DNA from: Aspidiotus rigidus
Taxonomy: Eukaryota > Arthropoda > Insecta > Hemiptera > Diaspididae
Reading direction: 5' to 3'
Assembly: GCA_035079385.1 (NCBI GenBank)
Contig: JAVHKY010000030.1
Span: 7,603,001-7,667,000 of the forward strand
Length of the DNA: 64,000 bases
Made by a program: the position numbers and the translations under genes. Within the stretch, counting starts at the first letter, position 1; every line of letters begins with the position of its first letter. Below are positions 11,386-22,900 of the stretch, piece after piece. The notes under the pieces were generated by a model. The model did no database searches. It saw only the letters and a program-made list of their open reading frames with translations, and was not told the origin of the DNA.

Positions 11386-13545
11386 ACTTGGATAAGTATA
11401 GGCCGCCGAACGTCACTGCGTCTCTGCTTATCGATTTATAGCGTTTTTGTTGCCATGCACATAAGTGGTTGAAGGGTACCACTGAATTATTATAAAGAAA
11501 CGTCAGAACAAGTTTGTATGACGAACCTTTGAGGTTTACTTATATATGTATTTTTCTTGGTGGTTGCATGACAAAGTATTAAAAGAGGAAAACAATCAAC
11601 TCCACCCTCGAAGAAAAAAAAAAAAAAAGAATCGATCGTCTTTAATTGAATAATATGTTCTGCTTCCGTATTCTATTTTCTTTTGAGTAAGTCTCTATCC
11701 TAGTTATATCACGAAAACTCCCTCTGAACCCTATTTTTTAGCCGCTGTTTTGGAATTCTAGACATGAGAATCACAAGACGAAAACTCCTAAAGGTTTGAA
11801 GCCTACTTTTAAAACTTTCATGATTCAAGACAATGGTGAAGAAATCTCAAGGAAAACCTTCAATCATTGAGTCGAGTATGTGGATAAGGCTTCCCAAAAT
11901 TATAAAATCTCATTCGGTGACGTAGCTAGGATTAAAGGAGAAAAGGGTACAAGACGAAAATCCAATTTTTTCAAAGAAATGCTATCGTAACGTTTGAGAT
12001 GATTTCTAATGTAGGTTTAGAAAATTACTATTTTCATAGGCTTTAATTATTCTCAGATTACTGCGAATTTCATCCCCTAAAAATTCTGGAATTAAGACAA
12101 TAGATTCTAAAATAACTTGTTTGCCCGCGTGGAACTTCGCAAATGGCGGAGGAGAGGGATTGAAACAACTTGCGAAGTGATCTAGTCTCTTTTGGCTATT
12201 CTTCTAGCGACCACTTTGCATTTCTAACCTTGAAAGAATTTTTTTTTTCAACTATTCACAGGTACGACGCTTTGACAAAGAGAAATTTTTCAGACATCAG
12301 GATAAGACTTTTGATTACGTCAACGCTAATGTTTTTCTTATCATTTTAAATATCTTACTCATAAAATGAATCCTTATCATATCAACTACCTCGAATAATA
12401 ATGAGAAGAAAGAATTTAACTATAGTTGAATATTGTTAAGCTGTCATGAGAAAAATTAAGCTCGACAAATTAATGAAATTCCTCGAACAGCAATGATGGT
12501 TTAGGTACTGACTGCTCCAAATTAGGTTCTGAAATGAGATATGCAATTTCCACATACTTGTATGAGGGTCTTTCAATTCTTACCATTTGAGAAACTACAT
12601 TTAATTCCTTATCAACGGTCAAATTATGAAACACGTGTTTCTGGACTGTCTTGTCATTCCTGACTATATTTGGCCTCTTTTCAATTGTCTACCTACTTTA
12701 ATGTTCTCTACCATTAATCCAAACATTCTGTGAGCAGAAAAATTAGAATGATTTGATCGACGAAGCATAAAATTGACATTTTCTGACTCGCATCTCAGAT
12801 TAACTTCTTCCTCTCCTCTTTTATAGTGTCCTGTAATACTATGACCTCATTGGACCATTGTGGAACTCAATGACAATAAGAAGTGGGTCATTGTGAGAAG
12901 CTGAACGGCTTCAATATTTTTTCCCCGTATCTCCCGTGTAGTTTGCGAAAAACCAGACTTTTTATCATTACAGTCCAGTGGAAATTTCTAGAGTGACTTA
13001 GACATGCTTCAGTTGTAGTTTCAGTATTGCGACTTACAGACTTATTAGGACGAGAAAAAAAAAGAAAAACTTCCCAATTACCTTTTAAGCTGGTATATTA
13101 TGTCGATACCGCCGATAATGATTCTTCAAGTAGAAATCGTTTCGTAAATATAAGAAGAAAAAATGTTTTTACTATTAAACGGCTCTAGTAATTTTACGAC
13201 TGCGCGTAATCATTGGGGATGAATTTTAAACTAAAATTAAGGAAAATATTATTGATAGGAATCTACTCCCGTTTTTTTGTTTTAGACTTTCACCGTGCGA
13301 CGGAATCGTAAATTATCTATTTTATTTTGAGAATGTTAGTTAAAATTTTATAATCTGTCTGTTAAGACCTCGCTAAATACGAAAGAAAAATTCTTTACGA
13401 GCACACAAAACTAAAATTTTACTCCTTTAACTTTAACGATCACAAGCGTGCATTAAAATTCACACTTTGTCTCCTCGATGAAGTCAACTTTAAAACGTAC
13501 ATATTTTTATATTCTTTGTCTCTACTTATCAGTCTCCCTGCACTT
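11386..13545 (+). repeat. 2.2 kb direct repeat, copy B
   Basis: Second copy of 1823-4030 in the same orientation. It starts at AAAACTTGGATAAGTATAGG immediately after an F1 terminus and fades out after the conserved CACTTTGTCTCCTCGATGAA near 13,480. It lacks the ~75 bases present in copy A near 2722 and carries an extra TGTCGATACCGCCGATA insertion near 13,101. Confidence 0.85.
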
Positions 13546-14600
13546 AAAGTTTACTTTTGAGAAATTGAGACTTGTTCGAAAACTATTTAGTGCACGAACA
13601 GTACGTAGGAGGCAAGACTCTATGAATATGTTAAAGCTGATTTTCTTCCTGGATTTTGCACTCTGTGTTCTCTCATTTTATTCTTCATCATTAGGTACTC
13701 GTCGAGCTCTTTCTCAAAGAAAGAAAAAAAAAAAAAATTCGCATATAGAATGCAGGTGCTGTGAACAGAAATGACATTTATGATTGTGGAGAGCAATTAT
13801 TTTAAAATAGAATGCAAAAGTCTCGTTATTTATACTTACCAGTATTTAAAATAAATATTACGCGAACAAAAACAAAGAGAACAGATAAGTAAATCGTAAA
13901 ATAAAGGAAAATTGTAAGAAAGAGTTTATTTTATTTCCTCTTCAGAATTTTTTAGTCGCTATACGATATAAGCACGTACCCAAAATTTCGAATAATCTTT
14001 TACAACACAACTAATTATGTATAATTTCGAGTTGATAAGATAATTTGTTTTCTTGCAGCAGCATATTATGGTTGACGGAATTTTCGAAATATCGTCCCGT
14101 GTACCTACAGGAAATGAGATTATCAAAATTATACTCTCGTCGAATCGAAATCTTCTAAAATTGATTTTGCCGTGTATGAGATAGTGAATTACACTTTATA
14201 AAATGAGTTCCTACGTAGTTGTGAAAAATATAACTTTGCCTGACCCGCGAATTTTTTTTCTCATTTAACTAAAAAATGATGCTCTGGTCATAAGCTTGAC
14301 GTTGGAAGAAAATAAAATAAAGAATATTCTTTCGATACCTTCATTCAAAATAATGACAGGCGTACTTCTCGAAAAATTCAAGTAGGCCTAACGGTGTGGA
14401 ACAACAATTTCTCAGGAGTTCTAATTCAAATTTTGTTAGGTACATCTGATTAATCCAACTCTTGCCAGAATAAATGAAACGTAGAAAGCCTTGATGAACT
14501 AGTTTGAGGAATTAAAGCATAATTTACATGGATAAAATATCTTTAAATCATAACAGTAAGATTGTTTCGCTTTTATCAGAAGAACCTTATATTAAGTAGG
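13546..14600. other. Intergenic, no gene seen
   Basis: AT-rich. A 98-codon open frame spanning 13,478-13,774 crosses the edge of the direct repeat and runs into a poly-A tract, so I do not accept it as a gene. Confidence 0.45.
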
Positions 14601-15060
14601 TGCTAGAAAAAGAGCCCCCCCACCCAAAAAAAAAAAAAATTAAAAATAATAAATAAATAATAATAATTCAATTCAATAAGCCGTTTATTGATTCTACTTA
14701 ATACTCTATCACTTACAATTTGAAGGCCCTATGCCCAAAGATGGGCGAGCGGGCCAACGGCGATTATTATTATTAATAACAAAAAGAAGGATATAGTGGT
14801 AAGAGGGGGGGGGGGGGGGGGGGACTGAGGAAAAAACATCACAATCACTATAAATAGATAATAGTAATAATAATGATGATGGTGGGGGGCATTAATGGCG
14901 GTATCAGCAATCATCAAAATAAATAACAGACAATAATATAATAATAACAATACCTTCAATAACAACAATACTAATGTTAATAACAACAATAACAATAATG
15001 ACAACACTATAATAATAATAATAATAACAACAACAACAACAGCCTCAAAGACACAACAAT
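14600..15060. repeat. Low-complexity tract: poly-C/A, 19-G run, AAT/AAC microsatellites
   Basis: Contains a C-run followed by a poly-A run (14,615-14,640), a pure run of 19 G at 14,805-14,823, and long imperfect AAT and AAC trinucleotide arrays (14,860-15,045). The minus-strand open frame over it is mostly Ile/Val/Leu repeats encoded by the microsatellite. Confidence 0.85.
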
Positions 15061-15640
15061 TACGAACCATTTTTAAACATACAACGGTAACAGAAATCGG
15101 TTCCCTAGCCAATGCTCCTAATAAAATTAGTCTCTTGTATGCCAAAAGACTCTCCTCTTCCTTAACTTTTGGTGGCAGAGAATTAAATCAGAGAATTAAA
15201 CATTTTTACCCCTTGGTACAGCCCTTGCATTCTTGAATGCTCTTTCTTTCACGCTTGAAGCGCCGCCACTACTGAAACTGTTTGTCTATGGTTGAGAAAA
15301 TCTTTATTCTTGAACAAAAACATCAAAATCCTATATCTGTGAATTTTCTCCAGCCTCGCCACATTCATCTTATCATAAACGGTGGATTCTGAGCTTCTAG
15401 GCTGTAGCGATAATATCGATCTGCAAACTTTGTTCTGCAAAACCTTAATTGGTTGTATGTGCTTGGATGCCCCCAAAATGTATTATTCCATAACTTACAA
15501 CTGATTCATATAGAGGCCAGAAGGACATAGACCTGCTTCAAATGTTTTTCATTAAAATAATTTTTAAGACGGTAGAATATAAAATTTAGCTTTCTGAGTT
15601 TTACCTGAAGTTCCAAAGAATGTTCTTTCCAAGTGAGTTT
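15060..15640 (-). pseudogene. LINE reverse-transcriptase C-terminal remnant
   Basis: Read on the minus strand, broken frames give, in order, LTWKEHSLELQVKLRKLNF, FYRLKNYFNEKH, PIKVLQNKVCRSIL, RYRILMFLFKNKDF and FNSLPPKVKEEESLLAYKR. These match the typical C-terminal blocks of insect non-LTR retrotransposon polymerases (the LTWxxH, VLQNKxxR and NSLP motifs of Jockey/CR1-like families). The blocks lie in different frames with stops between them, so it is a dead 5'-truncated copy of unknown clade. The adjacent microsatellite-rich tract at 14,600-15,060 may be its degenerated 3' tail. Confidence 0.75.
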
Positions 15641-16154
15641 AGGATCCAGCCTACATGACCATCCCGAATCCGAATGCCGAAATGCGGAGTTTTGCTTTTG
15701 CAGCGCTCTCTAGTCTCTGTCACGTCCAGTCACGTCAAAGCTTGCGTCGCACGGCTGCATTGCTGCTGATCACTCTATGTACTACTATCAGTATCGTATT
15801 CTATGCTTCATCTTTCTTGGCAAAGTGGCATCCGCATTTCTACCGCAGCAGCTTTTTTCTATTTCACTTCCTGCGTCCTGCGAATTTCTACTCAAAAATA
15901 AGCGCTTTTTGTTTCAAGAATTTTTCCGCAATCTTGAATTTCTCTTTGAATTACTGCGAACGTATCGGTAGATGATTGGATAGGTTTCCTCTATAGAATT
16001 GCTCTGTAGAATTAGAAGAGTTATTATCAAAATTTTAAAGCCCGCAAATGTTCTACAGTTTCCGCCCGATGAACCTGGAATAATTTCTATTACGATCTCA
16101 TTTATCTTGTAGTATTTATCAATTGTCTCGAAAGTTCACAGTCTCGTCAACAGT
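15641..16154. other. Upstream region of CDT1
   Basis: About 0.5 kb between the LINE remnant and the CDT1 ATG. No clear TATA box. An open frame at 15,655-15,975 has no supporting features and overlaps the likely promoter and 5' leader. Confidence 0.4.
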
Positions 16155-18955
16155 ATGTCTCAAAGGTCGATCGATACGTTTTTCAAAACTCGTAAACGAC
16201 CTGTTAGTGAAGTGATACCGTCTGGTAAAAGTATTACGAGGAAACTGTTCGCTGTAAGTGTGATTGTGAGAAGTTCAGCCAATTTTAATTTTTGTAAGTT
16301 ATGAATCTAATCTTGAAGTTCTTACGTTTTGTAGCAAGATGATGGTCCTTCGAGTCCTATCAGATCGCCTGTAAAACGTGTGTTAATCCGGGAGAGCAAG
16401 GATACCGAAGTAAGTTTTTCGTCCTCATGTGAATTATCGGTAGATATTCCTAATCTATTCATTAATGTATAACTCTTGCTGTAGGATGCTTCCTGGGAGA
16501 GAGAATCATCCGACTCGGCTTCAGTTTCTTCTCAAGAGCAAACCAAAGTACGCTCTCTTCCTTCACCACCAATGAATGGTGACATTCCATCAGAGTCTCT
16601 AAGGTTTATAATTCTTCATTTTTTCGTTGTAGCATCTTGATGGTCCTGAAGATTCGGGAGAAACTTCTGCCGAACAGTTGGAAGCTACAACTCCTACAAG
16701 ATCAGCTGATGAACAAAAACGTCTTCAAAAAGTATCGTAGTTTGCGATCTCCGAAACGAAAACGACTTTAATGAATCTCAAAATTTTTCATTTGGGTTCT
16801 AGGAATTGAATCTTGGAGAGTTCAAGAAAGTCATCTGTCAAAGCAAACGGTATTCGGCTTTAAAAGCAGCTTTAGAAAAACACAATGCCACTGTATCATC
16901 TTTGAAAACCATTGAAGAGTCTCGTAAAAATCTTGTGAACAGTCCCGAACTGAAACGATTTAGCAACTTCGAGTTCGAAGTAAACTGCAGGTATGTAAAA
17001 ACTACTGTTGAGAAGGTCTTTATTTTTCGTCAAGTTGAGTGTTCTAAATGTATTATTCTACTTCAGTCCTGCAAAACAAGGGAATCTTAGACCGAGAAGG
17101 TTATTTAACAACGATACCAGTCGATCTCCTGTGAAAAACCAATCGTACATATCTCCTCGGAAACTTTTGGACGAAGGGCCAAGTCCAGTAAAACTTGCCA
17201 CTGCAGAAAGGTTCAATTATCTTCTAGGTGACGGGAAGGACGCTCTCACACTTCCACCAAAATACGCAACCTTGAAAGAAATATTCAACGGTGTTGAAAC
17301 TGTTGTCCGGATTCTGAAGAATCGAAAGGAATTGGTAACTTTCAAACGACTTCGCGGCGATGTACGGAAGATGACGCGGAGGTAATCTGATTCAACTTTT
17401 TCGGTACTTGGTTTGTCTTAGCAGCGATACTCAAAAGCAATTTATACTTTCAGAAATTTTACGGAACAGCATTTGGGCATGATCAAAGCTGTTTATCCTG
17501 ATGCTTATAATCTGAAGTACGATTTCGTTAAACTTCCTTTTACGCGCGATGAAACATTAGAATTAGTTATCGAGTTATCCGACTCTCATAGTACAGATAT
17601 AACAGAGCGAAAGAGGATGTTCCACAAGTTGTTATTGGAACGGACGAAAATTCATCATGAAGTGAGTTACATATTTTGTTAACTGAGGAAATGTATTTCA
17701 CTATTTCATTTAATCAATCGCGTATTTTAGGAATTCTTGAGAACTCTCGAACCTCCCGTAATCGTTGCAATCGACCAAATTAGACGCTGGCATCCGCTTC
17801 ACGATTTGAATACGGTGCCGGACATTCAGGCAGCGCCGATTCCACGACCTGCCGTTAACAAAGAGGCACCAACGTTGGTAAAAGACTTCTTAGGTGAGTT
17901 TTGCAGAAGAATTTTTTTATTCGGACTTCGCAGAGTGGTGAAGGCATCAGCAACTTCTTATCGACGTGAAGGTAAAAACTTCTTTGTAATACAGGAAAAA
18001 AGTCTTCTTATTTTTCTCCAAAATATGAAATTTTAGAGTAGATGCTCGAGATCATCTATCATTCATCGAATTCCAAGCAATTCAAAAAAAGTTGCAAGAT
18101 ATTAAAATTCTTATATAAATAAATTATTATCTCCCTTCACAATGTTTAAACAATATTCCAGGGAGTCTGTTCAGTGTTGCAAAGCTCGAATAAATGATTA
18201 TACCTAATTTTACAATCCTCGTTTTTTATACCCAAATTTGTATTATTATTTCGAGCGTAGAAGAAACTAAGAAATTAGCTTCATGTAACAAACGAGTAGA
18301 GCGGGCTGTTTCGCAGTTCATGGAGAAAAAATCGACGACGGAAGCTGACAAAAAGACTGGAAACGAGCCTGAAAAAATACTTACTCCTCCACCCGTTGCA
18401 GATCCTATTCCAGCGTTACAAAAAGCGTTAAAAGGTGTACCTAAGTCATTACTCGATAAGGTAAAGAATTGCTTCATTCTTTGTTTTTGATTAAATTCGA
18501 GAGAATGTGCGATTCCATTGTCTCCGATTACAGATTCGAGCGAAAAAAGCGGCAAAAATGGTTCAAGCAATCACGCAAACTCCAGAGCAGGTGAAAGAAC
18601 AAGCAATGAAATCTCGTCTACCTGAGCTAGCAAAAAGTTTGCGTTACGTTTTTGTTAGTGAAAAAAAGAACAGTCTGCCCTTAACGAAAGTCAGTGAACG
18701 TTTTAAAGACAAAATGTCGACAGGTAAGATGAATTTTTTTCAGGAAAATAAAGGATTCAGAATGGGTTTCCTTATTTTCATTTTATTTTCGTAGCTGAAC
18801 TAGTACAACATCTAGAACTCATATCAAATGCTGTTCCCGGATGGTTAACCATCTTCAATAACCTAGAACGTAACGAACAGTACGTACGTCTTTCGAAGGA
18901 CGCAGATATCAGTCGTATTGTGGGAAAATTGAAAACATTGGCTGAGGTTCCTTAG
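16155..18955 (+). CDS. CDT1: DNA replication licensing factor CDT1, 11 exons, 586 aa
   Basis: CDT1 loads the MCM2-7 helicase onto origins and is inhibited by geminin. Exons 16155-16253, 16335-16409, 16485-16547, 16633-16731, 16803-16990, 17067-17381, 17454-17661, 17731-17893, 18261-18460, 18534-18723 and 18795-18955 join in phase to 586 codons. Residues 3-14 (QRSIDTFFKTRK) are an N-terminal PIP box; RKLF (29-32) is a cyclin-binding motif; SPIR, SPVK and SPRK are CDK-type sites. The middle winged-helix domain starts at LPPKY (237-241) and includes VETVVRILKNR. WHPLHDL with VPDI (about 369-381) follows, then the C-terminal MCM-binding winged helix (about 471-586). All introns are short except the 367-base eighth. 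Length and domain order are normal for the family. Confidence 0.93.
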
Positions 18956-19016
18956 ACGGAGCTTCTTCGAGTTTTCTCGAGCAAGTAATATCAAGTGCAA
19001 CCCTTGTACCATTTCA

Positions 19017-19022
19017 AATAAA
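19017..19022 (+). promoter_or_regulatory. Polyadenylation signal of CDT1
   Basis: AATAAA 62 bases after the CDT1 stop codon. Confidence 0.7.
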
Positions 19023-19904
19023 TTTTATCAATTTTTTAAAGTTATGTACAATCGTAGTGAGATATTGCTTCTAAGTTTTATTTTTTATCGTGTGAAAAAT
19101 ATTGATTTTAGAATTTATATTTTTAGTTACTTTCCGTTCTAATATCTCTCCTGCATTTCTGTTTACAAAATTACTCCAGTTTCAAATCAAATTCGCCTTA
19201 CGTGGCAATCACTTATTTTATTTTATAACATGATAGTTTTTGCGTCGAAAACCTCGATTTTATCGTACTTGGATAAGAAGTTGATTATGATCTGCTCAAT
19301 TATCTGTATTCATTTGACAGTTCCTAAGACAATCGTTGATTCGCCTATGATTATTTTTATGCCAGGTCGATAGTTCTTCTCTGAGTATTTACTTGAATTG
19401 GTAATATCTATTTTATACGTACCTACAATTTTTAAGTAATTTTTTCATTTCATTTTTATATTTTATTATTATTTCAAATATTGGTTTTGAAAATATTTTA
19501 TGGAAGGATTTTATTTTTTATTTTTCTTTTATATTTTGAAAATATTGCTACCTAATAATATTTGAAATAAACCATTCAGAAGATTTATTCTTTTATCTAT
19601 TCGTCTTCTTGATCAATTAATTAGCTTATTGTATTTGTAAAATATGGAAAAGATTCGACGTCAATTATCTGTGCTCTCAAACCTTTAAACTCTGAGGTCT
19701 GGTCAATACTTTAAAAGCAAGCGTTCATGTTTTGGAAACCAAAGGATTGTGGGAGCAATATGTTACCTCCTTCTTCGGTGTATCTTCCACTTACTCAAGT
19801 ATAAGAATTATTCGAAGTGTCCAATGCATTGAAGATCTGATGAAAAATGACTAAAAATATTTCATTATCAATTCTTTTTTTTTCAACATAATTCATCAGA
19901 GACT
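19023..19904. other. Intergenic between convergent genes
   Basis: Strongly AT-rich, no ORF. CDT1 (plus) and the next gene (minus) converge on this stretch. Confidence 0.5.
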
Positions 19905-19910
19905 TTTATT
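19905..19910 (-). promoter_or_regulatory. Polyadenylation signal, minus-strand secreted gene
   Basis: TTTATT on the plus strand (AATAAA on the minus strand) begins eight bases beyond the stop codon of the 211-aa gene. Confidence 0.5.
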
Positions 19911-19917
19911 CCTATGC

Positions 19918-22900
19918 CTAAATCATCGTGTACAGTTCTTCAGCAGATTGTATATAGCATACGTGTTTCTGAAGTCTGTATTGCATATCACGTTCATTAT
20001 GTGGATATAAATAGAACACGCAATCCTTCCGTGTACCCTCTGTAAAACTCCATGATCGTTTTTCCTTGGAGAGCGACGATCCCTCCTCAGTGATGGTGTA
20101 CTTGATGACGTCTATTTCCCGAGATTCGTAATTTTTATTTATAAAATTCAACGTTCCCAGAAGCCATTCAAGTTTTATTGTGTACACAGCCACTTGATCT
20201 CCGTATCCAGCTCGCATATGAGCTTCAGCGCACATTCTCTTCAATTTTGTCGTGCCCACTTGATAATACCATCTGTTGATGATGACCCAAGGCTCAATTT
20301 TACCGACCTTTCCTGAAAATCAGGGCCAATTACGAGAGAAATAAAGAGGGAAACAAAATTAGATTGAGTGTAAGAATGATATTCATTTCCCACTTACTTC
20401 CAAAATGTTCGACATATTGGTCTTCAGCGAGAGAAGTGTTGTTTTCGGTATTTTCATCAGTAGCTACAAAAAACAAACAATGTATGAGTCCAAACAGACT
20501 AAGAATACGAACGTATACAAACGGAATTGTGCCACGAATGTTAGAGAGATTATTCACTATTGTGTTGAACAATCTACCTTGCCGTGAATTGTTAGGATAA
20601 GGCATCAGAAATAAGGTTGGAATCCAATCTATTTTCGTTCAATCTCCATCTTAAATTTTGCAATATGTGATATAAACCTAAATATTCGCTCGTCTGGTTT
20701 TACACAAAGATTGATAGGCTTATGACGAAGATTTGCGGAGGATTGGCAATGAAAAAAAAAAAAAAAGAGATCCTATGACTTAAGTACTTAATTATTGTCG
20801 TTTAGAGTTGAAATCGCAGCCCTCTCATCAACAAACCTCTAACCCTTCGTACTAAATAATTCCACCTTTCAGTTCCCGAATAATTTTCTTTTTTCAGCAA
20901 AGACCCACATTTTACTAATGCTATACTTGCCCTTGAGGAAATTCGAAAATGTCGTCCACTTTAGCTAGAATATCTACAGGTGGATTTTATCCCCTGAGAC
21001 TTTAGAGGAAGGAATGTTATTGCAATAAAAAGAAGTACAATTGGGGTAGATCGATGTGTGGCGAGGAAACTGTGTAATTGAGCGATCTTGTGGAACACAA
21101 GATACCAACAAAATCCAAGCAAAGCTAGCAGAATTACCATTTATATATATATTAGGTATGTATTTTGAAGAAAAAATTTCAACTTAGTCTTTTCATCGAG
21201 TAAAGTTATAATGATTTAATTTACTGCAGCAAAGAAATACCATTATTGTGAATAATTCACATAAACTATCAATTTTTCAGACCATCTGATGTACTTATAT
21301 TACAAAAAGTTTTTTTTTACTTACGGCTCTCGCGTTTTATAATCAATTCGTTCATCTTCTAGAGAAAACAAAGGAAGAATTAAGGAGAAGAAAATTATAT
21401 AGTGTAGGCCTACGTATTACTGTAATTCTTAAACGACTGAAATATAGGCCCTATTATTAGAAATTTATAGTCCAGTCATATTAGATGGAAAAATTGTGTA
21501 AGTACGGAATAATTAGGGGACAACTGAAATTTGACATATACATATTTGTCATTCCCCATTCGTCAATTTAAGCAACCTACTAAAAGTCACATTCGATATG
21601 ACGCGCGCAATATCCTCAGGGGAGAAAAAAGTGTGATCCAGATTGTTTTTTTGTAACTTTTCTGGTGAATATAGGTTTTTGAAGAAAAGTCAAGAGACAA
21701 ATTCATAAATATTGTTCCATTTAAAATTGCCGGCGATACTCCATAGTCAGACACGGGACGAAGCGCGGTATACAGTACCACTCTTCGTCCCCTATTTGAC
21801 TCTCTATTTTCAAAAAATTATAACTCGCTTTGTAGTTGATCAATCTTAACGAAAACAAGCTCGAAAAATCAAGAAAAGTTCACTTTTCGATATGTTTACT
21901 CACTTTTATTAATCAGGATCGAATACTACTTGTAAATTGAAGATCAGCGTATTCTTCCCATAAGAGCCAATGCTGTTTTTCCTCCAAACTGCTTACCAAG
22001 GAGAATAAGTATGCAATTCGCAAAAACAGCCATTACCTTACAGAAAAATGAGAAAGAAAAGCATCTCAAGTTTGGTTTGGTGGCTAGGTGGCTAGCCATG
22101 ATTTTGCAGGTGGCGCTTGCGTCGACTCGCGTTGCAATTGCAATTGTGACAAGTATAATATTATAATTATGCTTTACGTTTGCAACTATTCAACTTTCAT
22201 CCTTTATTTATGTAAAAAAGGAGCATCGCACGAAAATTTTTAATAGAATATTAATTACGTAATTTTTCACGCTCTACAATTTTTGTCTCTTGATTCTTTT
22301 TTTAAAACCGATATTCATTATAGAAATCACAAAAAACCAATCTGGACCACTTTTTTCTCTCTCCTGAGGTTAATACGCACGTCATATCGAGTGTGACTTT
22401 CGGTAGGTTGTGTAAATTGGTGACTGGTATATGTATGCCAGATTTCAACTGTTCTCTATTTATTCACATCACATTTCCTAAAATGACTGCACTATAAAAT
22501 ATCGCAGTTATTCATACAAAGGATACTATGATCAAGTCAAGTATTTGAAAATTTATAGTTATAGCTCTGCTGATGGCGCATGAGATACAAATGAATTGTC
22601 GACTGTCTACTTTTTGAACAATGATTGAAGAATAAGGAGAAAATGGTTATACGCATATAAGCTATATTGAGAAGAGAAAGAGAGGAAGAAAATTTTTCCC
22701 CTTTATGACATGAAATATACGTTTGTGTCTTTAAAAGACTAATATAATTTGCTGACAAGCTCACTTACAACTTCAACTTCACTAATATAGATCAATTCCT
22801 AGTGACGTCACAGTGTTGGTGACAGTGAGCAATACGAGTCAAAGTACCCATATTTGTTATCGATATTACAATTATTAGGCCAATCATAATATCGATTTCC

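Noticed and set aside
14729..15145. 138-codon minus-strand frame rich in Ile/Val/Leu
   Set aside because: It is the translation of AAT/AAC microsatellite and a poly-G run, joined at one end to the LINE relic.
18226..18570. 114-codon minus-strand frame
   Set aside because: Antisense shadow of CDT1 exons 9 and 10.
22766..22778. 13 nt minus-strand micro-exon before GTAAGTGAG
   Set aside because: In the phase required by the flanking exons it gives an immediate stop.
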